Below are positions 18,640 to 27,672 of a stretch of 64,000 bases of DNA, piece by piece. The stretch is from NCBI RefSeq assembly GCF_002157505.1, contig NZ_NFSC01000031.1, positions 930,001-994,000 of the forward strand, read 5' to 3'. The DNA comes from Arthrobacter agilis (lineage in GTDB: Bacteria > Actinomycetota > Actinomycetes > Actinomycetales > Micrococcaceae). Positions within the stretch are counted from its first letter, which is position 1, and every line of letters begins with the position of its first letter. The translations under genes and the position numbers were made by a program. The notes beneath the pieces are model-generated. The model searched no databases. It was not told the origin of the DNA and saw only the letters and a list, made by a program, of their open reading frames with translations.

Positions 18640-19076
18640 CCCATCAGCTTCGAGCGGATGAGGAACCGCTTGCCCTCCGGAGCTTCGACGGAGAACCCAC
18701 TTCCCCGGCCCTGCACCACGTCGACGGTGAGGTGGGTGTGACGCCAGTACTCGAACTGCTCCCGCGACATCCAGAACTCGATGAGCCGGGGTGCGTCGCC
18801 GTCCGCAGGGCCGGCGGCGTCTCCGCCGCGCCCGTCCACCCGTCCCGACCCCGCGGTGATGTCGAGGACACCGAGGAGGATGTCCGCCTCGGCGGTGATG
18901 AATTCCCCCGCCGGATAGCACATCGGCGACGAGCCGTCACAGCACCCGCCGGACTGGTGGAACATCAGGGGCCCGTGGATGAGCCACAGCTTGTCCAGCA
19001 GCTCGACGGCACTGCCGGTCAGCGCCACCCGGGAGGCGACCTCCCCCGGGATGGTCACCGAAGCCTCGACCGTCAT
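18636..19076 (-). CDS. DUF779 protein, aldehyde dehydrogenase partner
   Basis: A 146-residue protein of the DUF779 family. The key block is HGPLMFHQSGGCCDGSSPMCYPAGEF (in part, about residues 34-58) with three conserved Cys and a His, suggesting metal or redox binding; the C-terminal half has the FEYWRHTHLTVDVVQGRG segment. Members are almost always found immediately behind acetaldehyde dehydrogenase genes, and here the gene starts 8 nt after the dehydrogenase stops, with GGAG before the ATG. Its precise role is unknown. The 3' end overlaps that of the CmtR-like gene by four bases. Confidence 0.85.
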   Translation of the reverse strand: MTVEASVTIPGEVASRVALTGSAVELLDKLWLIHGPLMFHQSGGCCDGSSPMCYPAGEFITAEADILLGVLDITAGSGRVDGRGGDAAGPADGDAPRLIEFWMSREQFEYWRHTHLTVDVVQGRGSGFSVEAPEGKRFLIRSKLMG

Positions 19077-19084
19077 CGCATCTC

Positions 19085-20608
19085 CTAGAAAAATCCGAGC
19101 TTGGATTCGGAGTAGCTGACCAGGAGGTTCTTGGTCTGCTGGTAGTGGTCCAGCATCATGGCGTGGTTCTCCCGGCCGATGCCGGAGGACTTGTACCCGC
19201 CGAACGCCGCTCCTGCGGGGTAGGCATGGTAGTTGTTCACCCAGACCCTGCCCGCCTGGATCTCCCGACCCGCCCGGTAGGCCACGTTCCCGTTCCTCGA
19301 CCAGACTCCGGCGCCGAGCCCGTACAGCGTGTCATTGGCGATCTCCATGGCCTCCGCGTAGTCGTTGAAGCGCGTCACGGACACGACCGGACCGAAGATC
19401 TCCTCCTGGAACACCCGCATGCTGTTGTCGCCCTCGAACACCGTGGGCTTCACGTAGTAGCCCTCTGCAAGGTCGCCTCCGAGCACATTCCGCTCGCCTC
19501 CGATGAGGATCTTCGCACCTTCCTGGGTGCCGATGTCCATGTAGGACAGGATCTTCTCGAGCTGGTCGTTGGAGGCCTGGGCGCCCACCTGCGTCTCCGT
19601 GTCGAGCGGGTTGCCCTGCACCATCTTCCCCACGCGGGCGATCGCGTCGGACATGAACGAGTCGTAGATGGAGTCCTGCACGAGGGCGCGGGACGGGCAG
19701 GTGCAGACCTCGCCCTGGTTGAACGCGAAGAGCGCGAAGCCCTCGAGCGCCTTGTCGTAGAACGGGTCGTTGCTGTCCGCGACGTCCGAGAAGAAGATAT
19801 TGGGGCTCTTGCCGCCGAGCTCCAGGGTGACGGGGATCAGGTTCTGGCTCGCGTACTGGCTGATCAGGCGGCCTGTCGTCGTCTCACCGGTGAACGCGAT
19901 CTTGCGGATGCGCTTGCTCGAGGCCAGCGGCTTGCCCGCCTCGACACCGAACCCGTTGACGACGTTCACGACGCCCGCGGGCAGGATGTCGCTGAGGAGC
20001 TCCATCAGCACCAGGATGGACGACGGCGTCTGCTCCGCCGGCTTCAGCACGACGGCGTTCCCCGCGGCAATGGCGGGGGCGAGCTTCCAGGTGGCCATGA
20101 GGATCGGGAAGTTCCAGGGGATGATCTGTCCGACGACGCCGAGCGGCTCGTGGTAGTGGTAGGCCGTCATGTCGTCGTCGAGCTGTGACAGGCGCCCTTC
20201 CTGCGCGCGGATGGCGCTGGCGAAGTACCGGAAGTGGTCGGCGGCCAACGGTATGTCGGCGGCGAGGGTTTCTCGCACTGGCTTGCCGTTGTCCCAGGTC
20301 TCCGCGACCGCGAGCATTTCGAGGTTCGCCTCGATGCGGTCCGCGATGCGGTTCAGGACCGAGGCCCTCTCGGCGACCGAGGTCTTCCCCCAGGCGGGAG
20401 CGGCCTTGTGCGCCGCATCGAGCGCGAGCTCGATATCCTCCGCCGTGCCGCGCGCGACCTCGCAGAAGCTCTTGCCCGTCACGGGAGAGATGTTCTCGAA
20501 ATACTGGCCCTTGATCGGGGCGACCCATTCACCGCCGATCCAGTTCTCGTACCTCGGCTTGAAACTGACCTTCGAACCGTCCTGGCCGGGCTGGGCGTAA
20601 ACAGGCAT
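19085..20608 (-). CDS. NAD-dependent aldehyde (acetaldehyde) dehydrogenase
   Basis: A 507-residue aldehyde dehydrogenase of the ExaC/AldB acetaldehyde type. The N-terminus is [28 protein letters not shown]. The catalytic Glu lies in [12 protein letters not shown] (about residues 262-273) and the nucleophilic Cys in [14 protein letters not shown] (about 298-311). The C-terminus is [10 protein letters not shown]. It should oxidise acetaldehyde to acetate in alcohol metabolism. AAGGAG precedes the ATG at 20608, which decides the start; the upstream in-frame extension has no such site. It forms an operon with DUF779. The GAF regulator two genes upstream is a candidate activator. Confidence 0.93.
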   Translation of the reverse strand: MPVYAQPGQDGSKVSFKPRYENWIGGEWVAPIKGQYFENISPVTGKSFCEVARGTAEDIELALDAAHKAAPAWGKTSVAERASVLNRIADRIEANLEMLAVAETWDNGKPVRETLAADIPLAADHFRYFASAIRAQEGRLSQLDDDMTAYHYHEPLGVVGQIIPWNFPILMATWKLAPAIAAGNAVVLKPAEQTPSSILVLMELLSDILPAGVVNVVNGFGVEAGKPLASSKRIRKIAFTGETTTGRLISQYASQNLIPVTLELGGKSPNIFFSDVADSNDPFYDKALEGFALFAFNQGEVCTCPSRALVQDSIYDSFMSDAIARVGKMVQGNPLDTETQVGAQASNDQLEKILSYMDIGTQEGAKILIGGERNVLGGDLAEGYYVKPTVFEGDNSMRVFQEEIFGPVVSVTRFNDYAEAMEIANDTLYGLGAGVWSRNGNVAYRAGREIQAGRVWVNNYHAYPAGAAFGGYKSSGIGRENHAMMLDHYQQTKNLLVSYSESKLGFF

Positions 20609-20745
20609 TGTCGAACTCCTTGAACTCCGTGAATGCGGGACGTCGTCGTCCCTGTTCCACAGCGTAGGAGCCGGATAGTTGCAGCAACGTTGCACCCGGG
20701 CGTTCCTCGCAGACGCCCCGGGCCGCCGTGCGGGCTGAGCTGCGC
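20609..20745. promoter_or_regulatory. Promoter region of aldehyde dehydrogenase with overlapping palindromes
   Basis: This gap holds two overlapping perfect palindromes, GTTGCAGCAAC (20678-20688) and GCAACGTTGC (20684-20693). It also has a GGGAC-N6-GTCCC repeat (20637-20652), and a 6 bp hairpin at 20698-20718 that may terminate the M23 gene. A regulator site is likely; which protein binds is unknown. Confidence 0.4.
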
Positions 20746-22668
20746 CTAGCCCTGCCCTGGCGTGGCACCTGTTGCAGCCTCGACCGGCTGGGACGGGTCC
20801 GTCCCAGTGGACACCGGATCGAGCACGGCTCCGGGTTCAGTACCGGGTTCAGTACCGGGACCAGCGGGATCAGCGGGATCAGCGGGATCCTCGGGATCAC
20901 CGCACGGCGGATCGGCAGGGTCGGCGTTTTCGTCCGGAGCCGGTTCAGCTCCGGGGGTCGGAGCTGTGCCCGGCCCCGGGGTTCCGGTGGTCGGGTCCGG
21001 TGCGGGTGCGGGAGGAACCGGTGCGGGTTCAGGCGTCGCGGGAGCGGGCGTCGGCGTCCCCGGTGTCGCGGGAACCGTTGTCACAGGAACGGCTGTCGCC
21101 GCACCATCTGCGTCCGTTTCCGGAGTCGACGGATCCGTTGTCGACGGATCGGTGTCGCACGACGGAGCCGGAGTGGAGCCCGGTACGGTCTCCGGATCCG
21201 GGGTCGGGGTGGGAGTCGGATCCGGGGTCGGGGTCGGATCCGGGGTGGGAGTCGGATCCGGGGTCGGAGTCGGATCCGGGGTGGGAGTCGGATCCGGGGT
21301 CGGAGTCGGATCCGGGGTCGGGGTCGGATCCGGGGTGGGGGTCGGGGTCGGATCCGGCGTCGGAGTCGGATCCACCGGCTTCGTACCGTCCGGGTCGGAA
21401 GGAACCGACTTCTCCGGAACCGACGGAACCGACTTCTCCGGAGCCGGCGGGTTGGGTGCAGGCTTCTGCGGAGCCGGCGGGCTGGGTGCAGGCTTCTGCG
21501 GAGTCGACGGGCTGGGTGCAGGCTTCTGCGGAGTCGACGGGCTGGGTGCAGGCTTCTGCGGAGTCGACGGGCTGGGTGCAGGCTTCTGCGGAGTGGTCGA
21601 CCCCGGCTTACCGGGCTTCGACGGCACGCTCGCCGTGGTCCTGGGGGCGCCACTCCCATCAGTGGCAGGCAGCTTCGGGGCCCGGAGTGCCGGGCCGGGC
21701 ACCCTCGGCGTCGCGGGCGTGGAGTCCCCCTGTGCCCCGGAGCCGACGATCCCCGAAGGACCGGATGCCACGGGCAGCGCCGCGGGTTCCGTGGGTGCCG
21801 GCTGGTCCGAACGCGTGGAGGATTGTGCCCAGGCGGGAATGTCGGCTGCGCTGCTGCCGCCCGGCGTGTAATCCTTCAGCTCGCCCCTGCGCTCCCCATG
21901 CCGGGTGGGAACCAGCTTCCACCGCGAGGGGTCGACATGCTCGCCGTCGAGGATGGTCTCGAAGTGCAGATGGCAGCCGGTCGAGGAACCTGTCGTGCCC
22001 ACCTCGGCGATGGGGTCGCCGCTGTTGACGGTATCCCCCTCCACGACCGAGATCCCCTGAAGATGGTTGTAGCTCGTGATGAGGCCGTTGCCGTGATCGA
22101 CCTCGACCCGGTTGCCGCCTCCCCACTGGTGCCAGCCGACGGCACGCACCGTGCCGGCGTCGGCCGCGTAGACCGGTGTGCCGCAGGGGGCGGAGTAGTC
22201 CTGGCCGGTGTGGAATTCTCCCGCCTCCCCCGTGATGGGGCTCACGCGGAACCCGAAGGAGGAACTCGGGGCGAGCTCGTCGAGGGGTGCGAACAGTTTG
22301 CCCGTGGGCGGTCGTTGCGTGGAGACTGCCGTCGTCGTGGCAGGGTCCGCCCCGGCGCCGCTTCCTGCGTGCTTCCGAGCCGCCGTCGAGCGGGGCCCTG
22401 TCGCGTCGAGCGCATCGAGGCTGTCGAGCGGTGCGAGGAGGGACGAGCCCACGATCCCCGTCGGAAGGTCGTCACCCTGGAGGACCGCGGAATGGCGCAG
22501 CGCGTCCGGCGTCACAGCCGACGCCGCCTCCCACGACTGCGGGACGATCCCCTGGAATCCGACGAAGCAGACCACCATGGCGAGGCTTGCATTCATCTTC
22601 GTGCGGGAGGTACGGACGATACGCCCGCGCACCCCAGGTGTTCCCGGGTGCTGGCCAGCCTGCGTCAC
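20746..22668 (-). CDS. M23-family peptidoglycan endopeptidase with long Pro-rich repeats
   Basis: A 640-residue secreted or anchored protein. A signal/anchor segment follows a basic N-terminus ([19 protein letters not shown], about residues 25-43). The LytM/M23 zinc peptidase domain is complete: [14 protein letters not shown] with the HxxxD pair near residue 150, and GCHLHFET with HxH near 210. The whole C-terminal half is a low-complexity wall-spanning tail: [10 protein letters not shown] repeats, then a (PT)nPDP run, then a Pro/Ala/Gly/Asp tail. The domain should cut peptidoglycan cross-bridges. The GTG at 22668 is chosen because AAGGGG lies 6 nt before it; an upstream ATG at 22770 lacks a site. 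It separates the GAF regulator from the dehydrogenase operon. Confidence 0.88.
   Translation of the reverse strand: MTQAGQHPGTPGVRGRIVRTSRTKMNASLAMVVCFVGFQGIVPQSWEAASAVTPDALRHSAVLQGDDLPTGIVGSSLLAPLDSLDALDATGPRSTAARKHAGSGAGADPATTTAVSTQRPPTGKLFAPLDELAPSSSFGFRVSPITGEAGEFHTGQDYSAPCGTPVYAADAGTVRAVGWHQWGGGNRVEVDHGNGLITSYNHLQGISVVEGDTVNSGDPIAEVGTTGSSTGCHLHFETILDGEHVDPSRWKLVPTRHGERRGELKDYTPGGSSAADIPAWAQSSTRSDQPAPTEPAALPVASGPSGIVGSGAQGDSTPATPRVPGPALRAPKLPATDGSGAPRTTASVPSKPGKPGSTTPQKPAPSPSTPQKPAPSPSTPQKPAPSPSTPQKPAPSPPAPQKPAPNPPAPEKSVPSVPEKSVPSDPDGTKPVDPTPTPDPTPTPTPDPTPTPDPTPTPDPTPTPDPTPTPDPTPTPDPTPTPDPTPTPTPDPETVPGSTPAPSCDTDPSTTDPSTPETDADGAATAVPVTTVPATPGTPTPAPATPEPAPVPPAPAPDPTTGTPGPGTAPTPGAEPAPDENADPADPPCGDPEDPADPADPAGPGTEPGTEPGAVLDPVSTGTDPSQPVEAATGATPGQG
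21196..21377. repeat. (PT)nPDP coding repeat in the M23 gene
   Basis: About ten copies of a short unit built on GGATCCGGGGTCGG, varying between 12 and 24 bp, encode PTPDP repeats on the reverse strand. Copy number is likely to vary between strains by slippage. Confidence 0.85.
21434..21583. repeat. Five tandem 30 bp units in the M23 gene
   Basis: Five 30 bp units (starting 21434, 21464, 21494, 21524, 21554) encode KPAP(S/N)P(S/P)(T/A)P(Q/E). The last three are identical. All are in frame. Confidence 0.9.
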
Positions 22669-22794
22669 GAAATTCCCCTTGTAGTGGTGCGTCGGGTGGA
22701 TCGATCCGCGGGGCCCTCTGCCCGCCGGATCGTCGGTCACCATGGACAACGTTAGCCCGATCACCGCCATGTCGCGACGGATTATCGTGATCCG

Positions 22795-24147
22795 CTACCA
22801 AAATTTCGGAGAACTTGAGGAGGATGACCGTGGAACTGAGAGTTCCGCCTCGAGCCACTCCACGTGCGCGACGACCGCCGCCCGCTTCGGGGACCGCCCG
22901 GGCAGCACCCGCAGCGCGACCTGCCATGCCTCGGCGTCGTACTCCGCCTCGGCGAGGGCAAGGTACTGCAGCACCGTGTCCGGCGCCCCGTCGTTGAGGA
23001 CGGCGTCCCGCAGCAACGCGGACACCTCGCCGCGCAGGCGCACGATGGACGGCGCCTGCGAACGGGGCAGCACCGGCCCGCGGTAGATCTCGAGCGCCAT
23101 GCGGTGTGCGCCGCGGTGCAGGTAGTTCAGGACCTGCACGGCGTCCACCACCAGTTCGGAGGGCAAGCGGTACGGCCGGGACTGGGGCACGATCGCGCCG
23201 CCGTGCCCCGCCAGGACCTTGCGCAGTCGCAGCATCTCGGCGCGGACCGTGGTGACCGACGCGTCCTCGGGGTAGGCCATGATCGCGAGCTGGTCCGCGG
23301 TCAGCCCTTCCGGATGAAGGGCCAGGAGTGTCAGCAGTTCCGCGTGGCGGGGACTGAGCTCCAGCGCCGCCCCTCCGGCATGCACCACGCCATGGTCCGT
23401 GCCGAGGATCTGGAGGCTGTTCCGGTAGAGGGCCGCCGGAGTACAGGCCGGCCGGCGCCGCTTCGCCCCCGGCAGCCGGCTCCTGAGCCGGTGGATGCTC
23501 AGGTGCGCCTCCGCTGCGGCAACCGCAGCCTCGACGAGCGACAGGGTTGAGGCGGCGACGGCGTCGGCCGTTCCGGTGATGTCGATGACGCCGAGCACCG
23601 TGCCCGAGTCGGGATCGTGCAGGGGCACGGCCGTGCAGCTCCACGGGTGGGCCAGGGGGCTGAAGTGCTCGGCTCCCGCTATCTGCACGCTGCGCTGGAG
23701 GGCCAGCGCGGTGCCCGGCGCACTGGTACCGACGCTTGCCTCGGACCAGTCCGTGCCGGCCATGAATAGCATGCCTTCGGCCCGGCGCCTCAGTTCACGG
23801 TCGCCGTCGACCCACAGCAGCCGGCCGTTCTCGTCTCCCACCGCGACGAGCATCCCCGACTCCAGGCTCGGCTGCACGAGCAGGCGGTCGATGACGGGCA
23901 TGATCGCGGCGAGGGGGTGCCCCTGGCGGTACGCTTCGAGGTCCTCCTCCGAACAGAACAGCCGGGCGCGCGCTGTGGAGGGATTGGGAAGGAAAGCGAG
24001 CGACCTGAGCCACGAGTCGTGCACGACGCCGCGCAGGTTCCCGTTCACACCCTCCCCCTGGCCCAGTGCCTCGTGGGCAGCGAAGGCTTCCCGCTGCAGG
24101 ACGTCGGAGGAGAGCTCCCCTACGGGGATGGAACGGGACGGCGACAT
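22795..24147 (-). CDS. GAF-domain transcriptional regulator with C-terminal winged helix
   Basis: A 450-residue regulator. The N-terminal half resembles the sensory region of acetoin/alcohol regulators such as AcoR: VVHDSWLRSLA (about residues 41-51), a GAF domain (about 85-215) with AGTDWSEASVGTSAPGTAL and HPWSCTAVPLHDPDSGTVLGVIDITG. The AAA+ sigma-54 domain of AcoR is absent. Instead, residues about 260-345 form a winged-helix output domain (LSPRHAELLTLLALHPEGLTADQLA), followed by a helical tail. The ATG at 24147 has GGAG 5 nt before it; a GTG six bases upstream is less likely. Its place upstream of the aldehyde dehydrogenase operon suggests control of that operon. A perfect 8 bp inverted repeat sits at its own transcription start. 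Confidence 0.82.
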   Translation of the reverse strand: MSPSRSIPVGELSSDVLQREAFAAHEALGQGEGVNGNLRGVVHDSWLRSLAFLPNPSTARARLFCSEEDLEAYRQGHPLAAIMPVIDRLLVQPSLESGMLVAVGDENGRLLWVDGDRELRRRAEGMLFMAGTDWSEASVGTSAPGTALALQRSVQIAGAEHFSPLAHPWSCTAVPLHDPDSGTVLGVIDITGTADAVAASTLSLVEAAVAAAEAHLSIHRLRSRLPGAKRRRPACTPAALYRNSLQILGTDHGVVHAGGAALELSPRHAELLTLLALHPEGLTADQLAIMAYPEDASVTTVRAEMLRLRKVLAGHGGAIVPQSRPYRLPSELVVDAVQVLNYLHRGAHRMALEIYRGPVLPRSQAPSIVRLRGEVSALLRDAVLNDGAPDTVLQYLALAEAEYDAEAWQVALRVLPGRSPKRAAVVAHVEWLEAELSVPRSSSSSSPKFW

Positions 24148-24165
24148 CGGCACTCCGCTTCGTGA

Positions 24166-24189
24166 CTGTCCCGTGACAGTGCGGGACAG
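24166..24189. promoter_or_regulatory. Inverted repeat at the GAF-regulator promoter
   Basis: CTGTCCCG (24166-24173) and CGGGACAG (24182-24189) are perfect 8 bp arms separated by 8 bp. They lie just downstream of a TACACT -10 candidate (24195-24200, reverse strand), where a bound protein would block initiation; autoregulation is likely. Confidence 0.55.
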
Positions 24190-24206
24190 GTCACAGTGTA
24201 GCGGGA

Positions 24207-25628
24207 CTACTCACCGCGAGAAATGGCCACCATGTCCTCACGCGGTACGAGCTTCACGCGCTCCCGGACGAGCTCCGCGTTGCCCGACGTGTTCACGAAG
24301 TTGGCTCCCAGCTTCAGCTCGTGGGCATCCAGCTTGAGCCAGCCCTCCCAGGTCGTGTACCGCACGCCGCGCTCCGCGAGGAGGTTGATGATCGCGTCCT
24401 CGGACGGGTCCTCGGCGGGAGGAAGGTTGAGCCTGTCCTCGAGGAGGAACCCGATGGTCTCCAGCGCGTCGCCCTTCGTGTGCCCGATGAGGCCCACCGG
24501 CCCACGCTTGATCCACCCCGTGGCGTAGATTCCCGGGACGGGCTTGCCGTCCTCGTCGATGACGCGTCCGCCCTCGTTCGGGATGACGCCGCGCTTGTCG
24601 TCGAAACCGACCTCGGGCAGTTCGGAACCGAAGTACCCGATGGCCCGGTAGACGGCCTGGACGGGGTAGTCGATGAACTCGCCCGTTCCGCGGACGTTGC
24701 CGTCCCCGGTCAGCTCCGTGCGCTCGAACTTGATGCCCGCGACCCTGCCGGGCGTCTCGGGCGAGTCGTGGACCTCCACGGGCGAGTGCAGGAAGTGGAG
24801 GTGCAGGCGCCGCGAGGCACCCGTCGGCTCATCCTCCACCAGCCAGTTGGTGAGGGTCTTGACCATCGTCTTGGTCTGGTTGTTCGTTGCGATCTGCTCC
24901 TCCGAGCCCGCATCGAAGTCGAAGTCCTCGGGGTAGAGGACGATGTCGACGTCGCGTGTGTGGGAGAGTTCGCGGAGTTCGAGCGGGGTGAACTTCACCT
25001 GGGCCGGCCCACGCCGTCCGAACACGTGGACATCGGTCACCGGCGAGGACTTCAGGCCCTGGTAGACGTTGTCCGGGATCTCGGTGGAGAGGAGGTCGTC
25101 GGCGTGCTTCGACAGGATGCGCGCGACGTCGAGTGCGACGTTGCCATTGCCGATCACCGCGACCTCCTTCGCCTCCAGGGGCCAGTCGCGACTGACATCG
25201 GGGTGGCCGTCGTACCAAGAGACGAAGTCGGCGCCTCCGAAGGAGCCCTCGAGGTCGATACCCGGGATGTCCAGGTCCGCGTCCCGAATGGCGCCCGTCG
25301 CGAAGATCACGGCGTCGTAGAAGCGGCGGAAGTCGGAGAGCGTGAGGTCCCGGCCGTAGTTGACGTTGCCGAGGAAGCGGATGTCCCCGCGGTCCAGCAC
25401 CTTGTGCAGGGCGTTCACGATGCCCTTGATGCGGGGGTGGTCAGGAGCAACCCCGTAACGGATCAGGCCATAGGGTGCCGGGTACTGGTCGAAGAGATCG
25501 ATGCTGACGGCGAAATCGCCGCCCTGGACCTCGTTCGACTTCGTCAGGATGTCGGCAGCGTAGACGCCTGCCGGACCGGCGCCGATGATCGCGACCCGCA
25601 GCGGTCGTGCCGCAGCTGAGGTAGACAC
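24207..25628 (-). CDS. fprA: NADPH:ferredoxin (adrenodoxin-type) reductase FprA
   Basis: A 473-residue FAD flavoprotein that transfers electrons from NADPH to ferredoxin. The FAD-binding start is RVAIIGAGPAGVYAADIL (about residues 11-28), and DLFDQYPAPYGLIRYGVAPDHPRIK (in part, about 44-68) is the hallmark of the adrenodoxin reductase family. NADP is bound by AVIGNGNVALDVARIL (about 157-172). The C-terminal ATGWIKRGPVGLIGHTKGDA closes the FAD site. The start is GTG with GAAGAAGG upstream. Likely partners are ferredoxins serving P450s or redox metabolism; none are in the window. Confidence 0.95.
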   Translation of the reverse strand: MSTSAAARPLRVAIIGAGPAGVYAADILTKSNEVQGGDFAVSIDLFDQYPAPYGLIRYGVAPDHPRIKGIVNALHKVLDRGDIRFLGNVNYGRDLTLSDFRRFYDAVIFATGAIRDADLDIPGIDLEGSFGGADFVSWYDGHPDVSRDWPLEAKEVAVIGNGNVALDVARILSKHADDLLSTEIPDNVYQGLKSSPVTDVHVFGRRGPAQVKFTPLELRELSHTRDVDIVLYPEDFDFDAGSEEQIATNNQTKTMVKTLTNWLVEDEPTGASRRLHLHFLHSPVEVHDSPETPGRVAGIKFERTELTGDGNVRGTGEFIDYPVQAVYRAIGYFGSELPEVGFDDKRGVIPNEGGRVIDEDGKPVPGIYATGWIKRGPVGLIGHTKGDALETIGFLLEDRLNLPPAEDPSEDAIINLLAERGVRYTTWEGWLKLDAHELKLGANFVNTSGNAELVRERVKLVPREDMVAISRGE

Positions 25629-25693
25629 TGATTAGCCTTCTTCCCGGGATGCTCCTGGTGGATTGCGTGGCGCAGAATAAGCGCACGCTTCCC

Positions 25694-25699
25694 TATTCT
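25694..25699 (+). promoter_or_regulatory. -10 candidate for the RarD-type gene
   Basis: TATTCT. Initiation 6-7 nt later would fall just inside an ATG at 25702, which argues that the downstream GTG at 25816 is the true start. Confidence 0.35.
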
Positions 25700-25815
25700 A
25701 AATGCCGGCACGCAGCACCGCCGAAATCAGTGGCAGGGATCTCGTCCGGCGGACCCTTCCCCTCTGGACAGGTCGGAAGGGGAATAAAGACCGGTCGGGG
25801 CGGGTTCCCGACCTC

Positions 25816-26778
25816 GTGACTGGAACAGGCGAACCGACTCAGCGTCCCGCGAGGAGCGAGAACTCCGTGGGCATCCTCTTCGGCATCGGCGCCTATGGTC
25901 TCTGGGGTCTGCTGCCGCTGTACTTCCTCGTCCTGGCGCCGGCCGGTCCGATCGAGATCGTCGCCAACCGCGTGCTCTGGTCCCTTATCTTCTGCGCGCT
26001 CCTCCTGACGGTCCTGCGCTCCTGGCGGCCGGTGCTCACGGCCCTGCGCACCCCGCGGATCGTCGGGACGCTCGCGGTCGCAGCGCTCCTGATTGCCGTC
26101 AACTGGTTCGTATACACCTACAGCGTCACCTCGGGACAGGCTATCGAGGCCGCCCTCGGCTACTTCATCAATCCCATCGTCTCGGTGCTGCTGGGCGTGA
26201 TCGTGCTGCGCGAGAAGCTGCGGCCGCTGCAGTGGACGGCAATCGGCATGGGCCTGCTGGCGGTGGTCGTCCTGGCCGTCGGATACGGGGCCGTGCCCTG
26301 GATCGCCCTGTCCCTCGCCTTCTCCTTCGGCCTGTACGGCTTCGCGAAGAAGAAGGTGGGCCCGCGCGTGGACGCGGTGACGAGCCTCAGCATCGAGACG
26401 GCGGCCCTGGCGCCGATCGCAGCGGCGGTCATGCTCTGGCTCGGTTCGACCGGTAATGCGACCCTGGTGGCCGAAGGGGCAGGTCACTTCTGGATCATGG
26501 CCGCGTCGGGTGTCATCACCGCCGTACCGCTGATCTTCTTCGGTGCTGCGGCCCGCCGCCTGCCACTGACCACCATCGGACTTCTGCAGTACCTCGCCCC
26601 CGTGCTCCAGTTCGTTCTCGCGCTCCTGGTCCTCCACGAGGAGATGCCCTTCGAACGGTGGATCGGCTTCGGCCTCGTGTGGGTGGGCCTCATCCTCCTG
26701 ACCGTCGACATGCTGCGGACCGTCCGCCGCCAGCCACGGCTCGCGAAGACACCCGAGCCGGCAGCGACTGCGGCCTAG
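25816..26778 (+). CDS. rarD: RarD-type EamA/DMT permease
   Basis: A membrane protein of about 320 residues with ten hydrophobic segments, in two EamA-like halves. Its opening GILFGIGAYGLWGLLPLYF and VANRVLWSLIFCALLL are the signature of the RarD group (chloramphenicol-sensitive protein of Pseudomonas). Other members of this superfamily export metabolites such as amino acids; the substrate here is unknown. The start is uncertain. An ATG at 25702 would add 38 hydrophilic residues with no family counterpart, while the GTG at 25816 gives the usual N-terminus; a GTG at 25867 with AGGAG is a third option. It is divergent from fprA. Confidence 0.85.
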   Translation: MTGTGEPTQRPARSENSVGILFGIGAYGLWGLLPLYFLVLAPAGPIEIVANRVLWSLIFCALLLTVLRSWRPVLTALRTPRIVGTLAVAALLIAVNWFVYTYSVTSGQAIEAALGYFINPIVSVLLGVIVLREKLRPLQWTAIGMGLLAVVVLAVGYGAVPWIALSLAFSFGLYGFAKKKVGPRVDAVTSLSIETAALAPIAAAVMLWLGSTGNATLVAEGAGHFWIMAASGVITAVPLIFFGAAARRLPLTTIGLLQYLAPVLQFVLALLVLHEEMPFERWIGFGLVWVGLILLTVDMLRTVRRQPRLAKTPEPAATAA

Positions 26779-26848
26779 AGCGGGTCCGTCAGCAGCCCTG
26801 AGCGACCTGTAGCGGCCAGCCCGTCAGTCCGGTTGTGAGGGCCGCCTG

Positions 26849-27373
26849 TCAGTCCGGGTGCGGGGGCCGCGTGGACGCCCCCGGCGCCGCACCGTCCGCT
26901 GCCTCCGCGCCGAGATACGCCGCGTTGAAGCGGGACAGCAGGCCGACGAGGTCGACGACGTCGGCCGGGCTCCAGCCCTCGAGTTGCCGGCGGAAAGCCC
27001 TGCGCCGGGCCCCGCGTGCCAGCTCCACCCTGCGCATACCCTCCTCCGTCAGCGCCACCGGGTGGGAACGCTCGTCGTCGCCGGCCCTGCCGCGCTCCAC
27101 GAGGCCCAGCCGCTGCAGCGCAGCCACATGTCCGCTCACTGCGGATTTGCTCATGCCCAGCGTCGCCGCCAGGTCGGTGACCCTGCAGGCCCGCGCGATG
27201 CGCACTGCGGTCAGGACGCTGTACGCGGCCGGTTCCATCCCGGGGTCGATACCGCGCGCGAGGGCACGGCACACCAGTTGCTCGCTGCGGCACATCGCGG
27301 CCGCCTTCTCCTCGACCGCGTCGAGCACGGTGCGGCGGGAATCGTCTCCTGCCTGTTCATCGCGTCCTTCCAT
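26849..27373 (-). CDS. MarR-family transcriptional regulator
   Basis: 174 residues with a central winged helix (about residues 50-115). Helices RVTDLAATLGMSKSAVSGHVAALQRLGLV and the wing RAGDDERSHPVALTEEG are standard for MarR. The N- and C-terminal helices form the dimer. The ATG at 27373 lies 6 nt after TACTAT with no Shine-Dalgarno, so the mRNA is probably leaderless. It is convergent with the RarD gene and divergent from nothing obvious, so the target may be distant. The ligand is unknown. Confidence 0.88.
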   Translation of the reverse strand: MEGRDEQAGDDSRRTVLDAVEEKAAAMCRSEQLVCRALARGIDPGMEPAAYSVLTAVRIARACRVTDLAATLGMSKSAVSGHVAALQRLGLVERGRAGDDERSHPVALTEEGMRRVELARGARRRAFRRQLEGWSPADVVDLVGLLSRFNAAYLGAEAADGAAPGASTRPPHPD

Positions 27374-27379
27374 GGCCGA

Positions 27380-27385
27380 ATAGTA
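27380..27385 (-). promoter_or_regulatory. -10 box of the marR gene, leaderless promoter
   Basis: TACTAT on the reverse strand ends exactly 6 nt before the ATG at 27373. Confidence 0.5.
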
Positions 27386-27672
27386 GGCACGCAGGAGGGC
27401 ATCGGGACCCTATTGTGACGGCATTACCCGCCCTGATGACTGCGGGACAGCAAGGCAGCAGGCGTTACCGGACGCGCCGATGATCATCAGGCCTGCATAA
27501 GCGTCGTCGGCCACCTCGAGCAGTCCCCGGGCAGATGCGGAACGGCACGGCCGGGAGCGCTGCAGAGTCGGTTTCCTCTGACGCAGCGCTTCCGGCCGTG
27601 CCGCCCTTCCGTCCGGCTATTCCGGTCCGCTCGTCTCGGACCGTTCTTCCCCGGGCCGTTATTCCCGGGCCG
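27386..27672. other. Intergenic region without a gene
   Basis: No convincing coding sequence. It contains the long hairpin at 27543-27603 and two tandem copies of CCCGGGCCGTTATTCC (about 27652-27684) that run into the stop codon of the permease gene. Confidence 0.6.
27543..27603. terminator. Long hairpin downstream of the permease operon
   Basis: A 21 bp inverted repeat (27543-27563 with 27583-27603, one G-T wobble, loop 19 nt) whose arms begin CGGCACGGCCGG. It lies 70 bp past the permease stop on the reverse strand. It is most simply a terminator or 3' stabilising structure of the putrescine operon. Confidence 0.6.

Noticed and set aside
21434..21583. Regular 30 bp repeats that could be taken for a CRISPR array
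   Set aside because: The units are directly abutting with no spacers and are in frame with a coding sequence.
20762..21871. A Gly/Ser/Val repeat protein reminiscent of mycobacterial PE_PGRS
   Set aside because: It is the antisense of the Pro-rich repeat tail of the M23 peptidase; there is no promoter, start site or N-terminal domain of its own.
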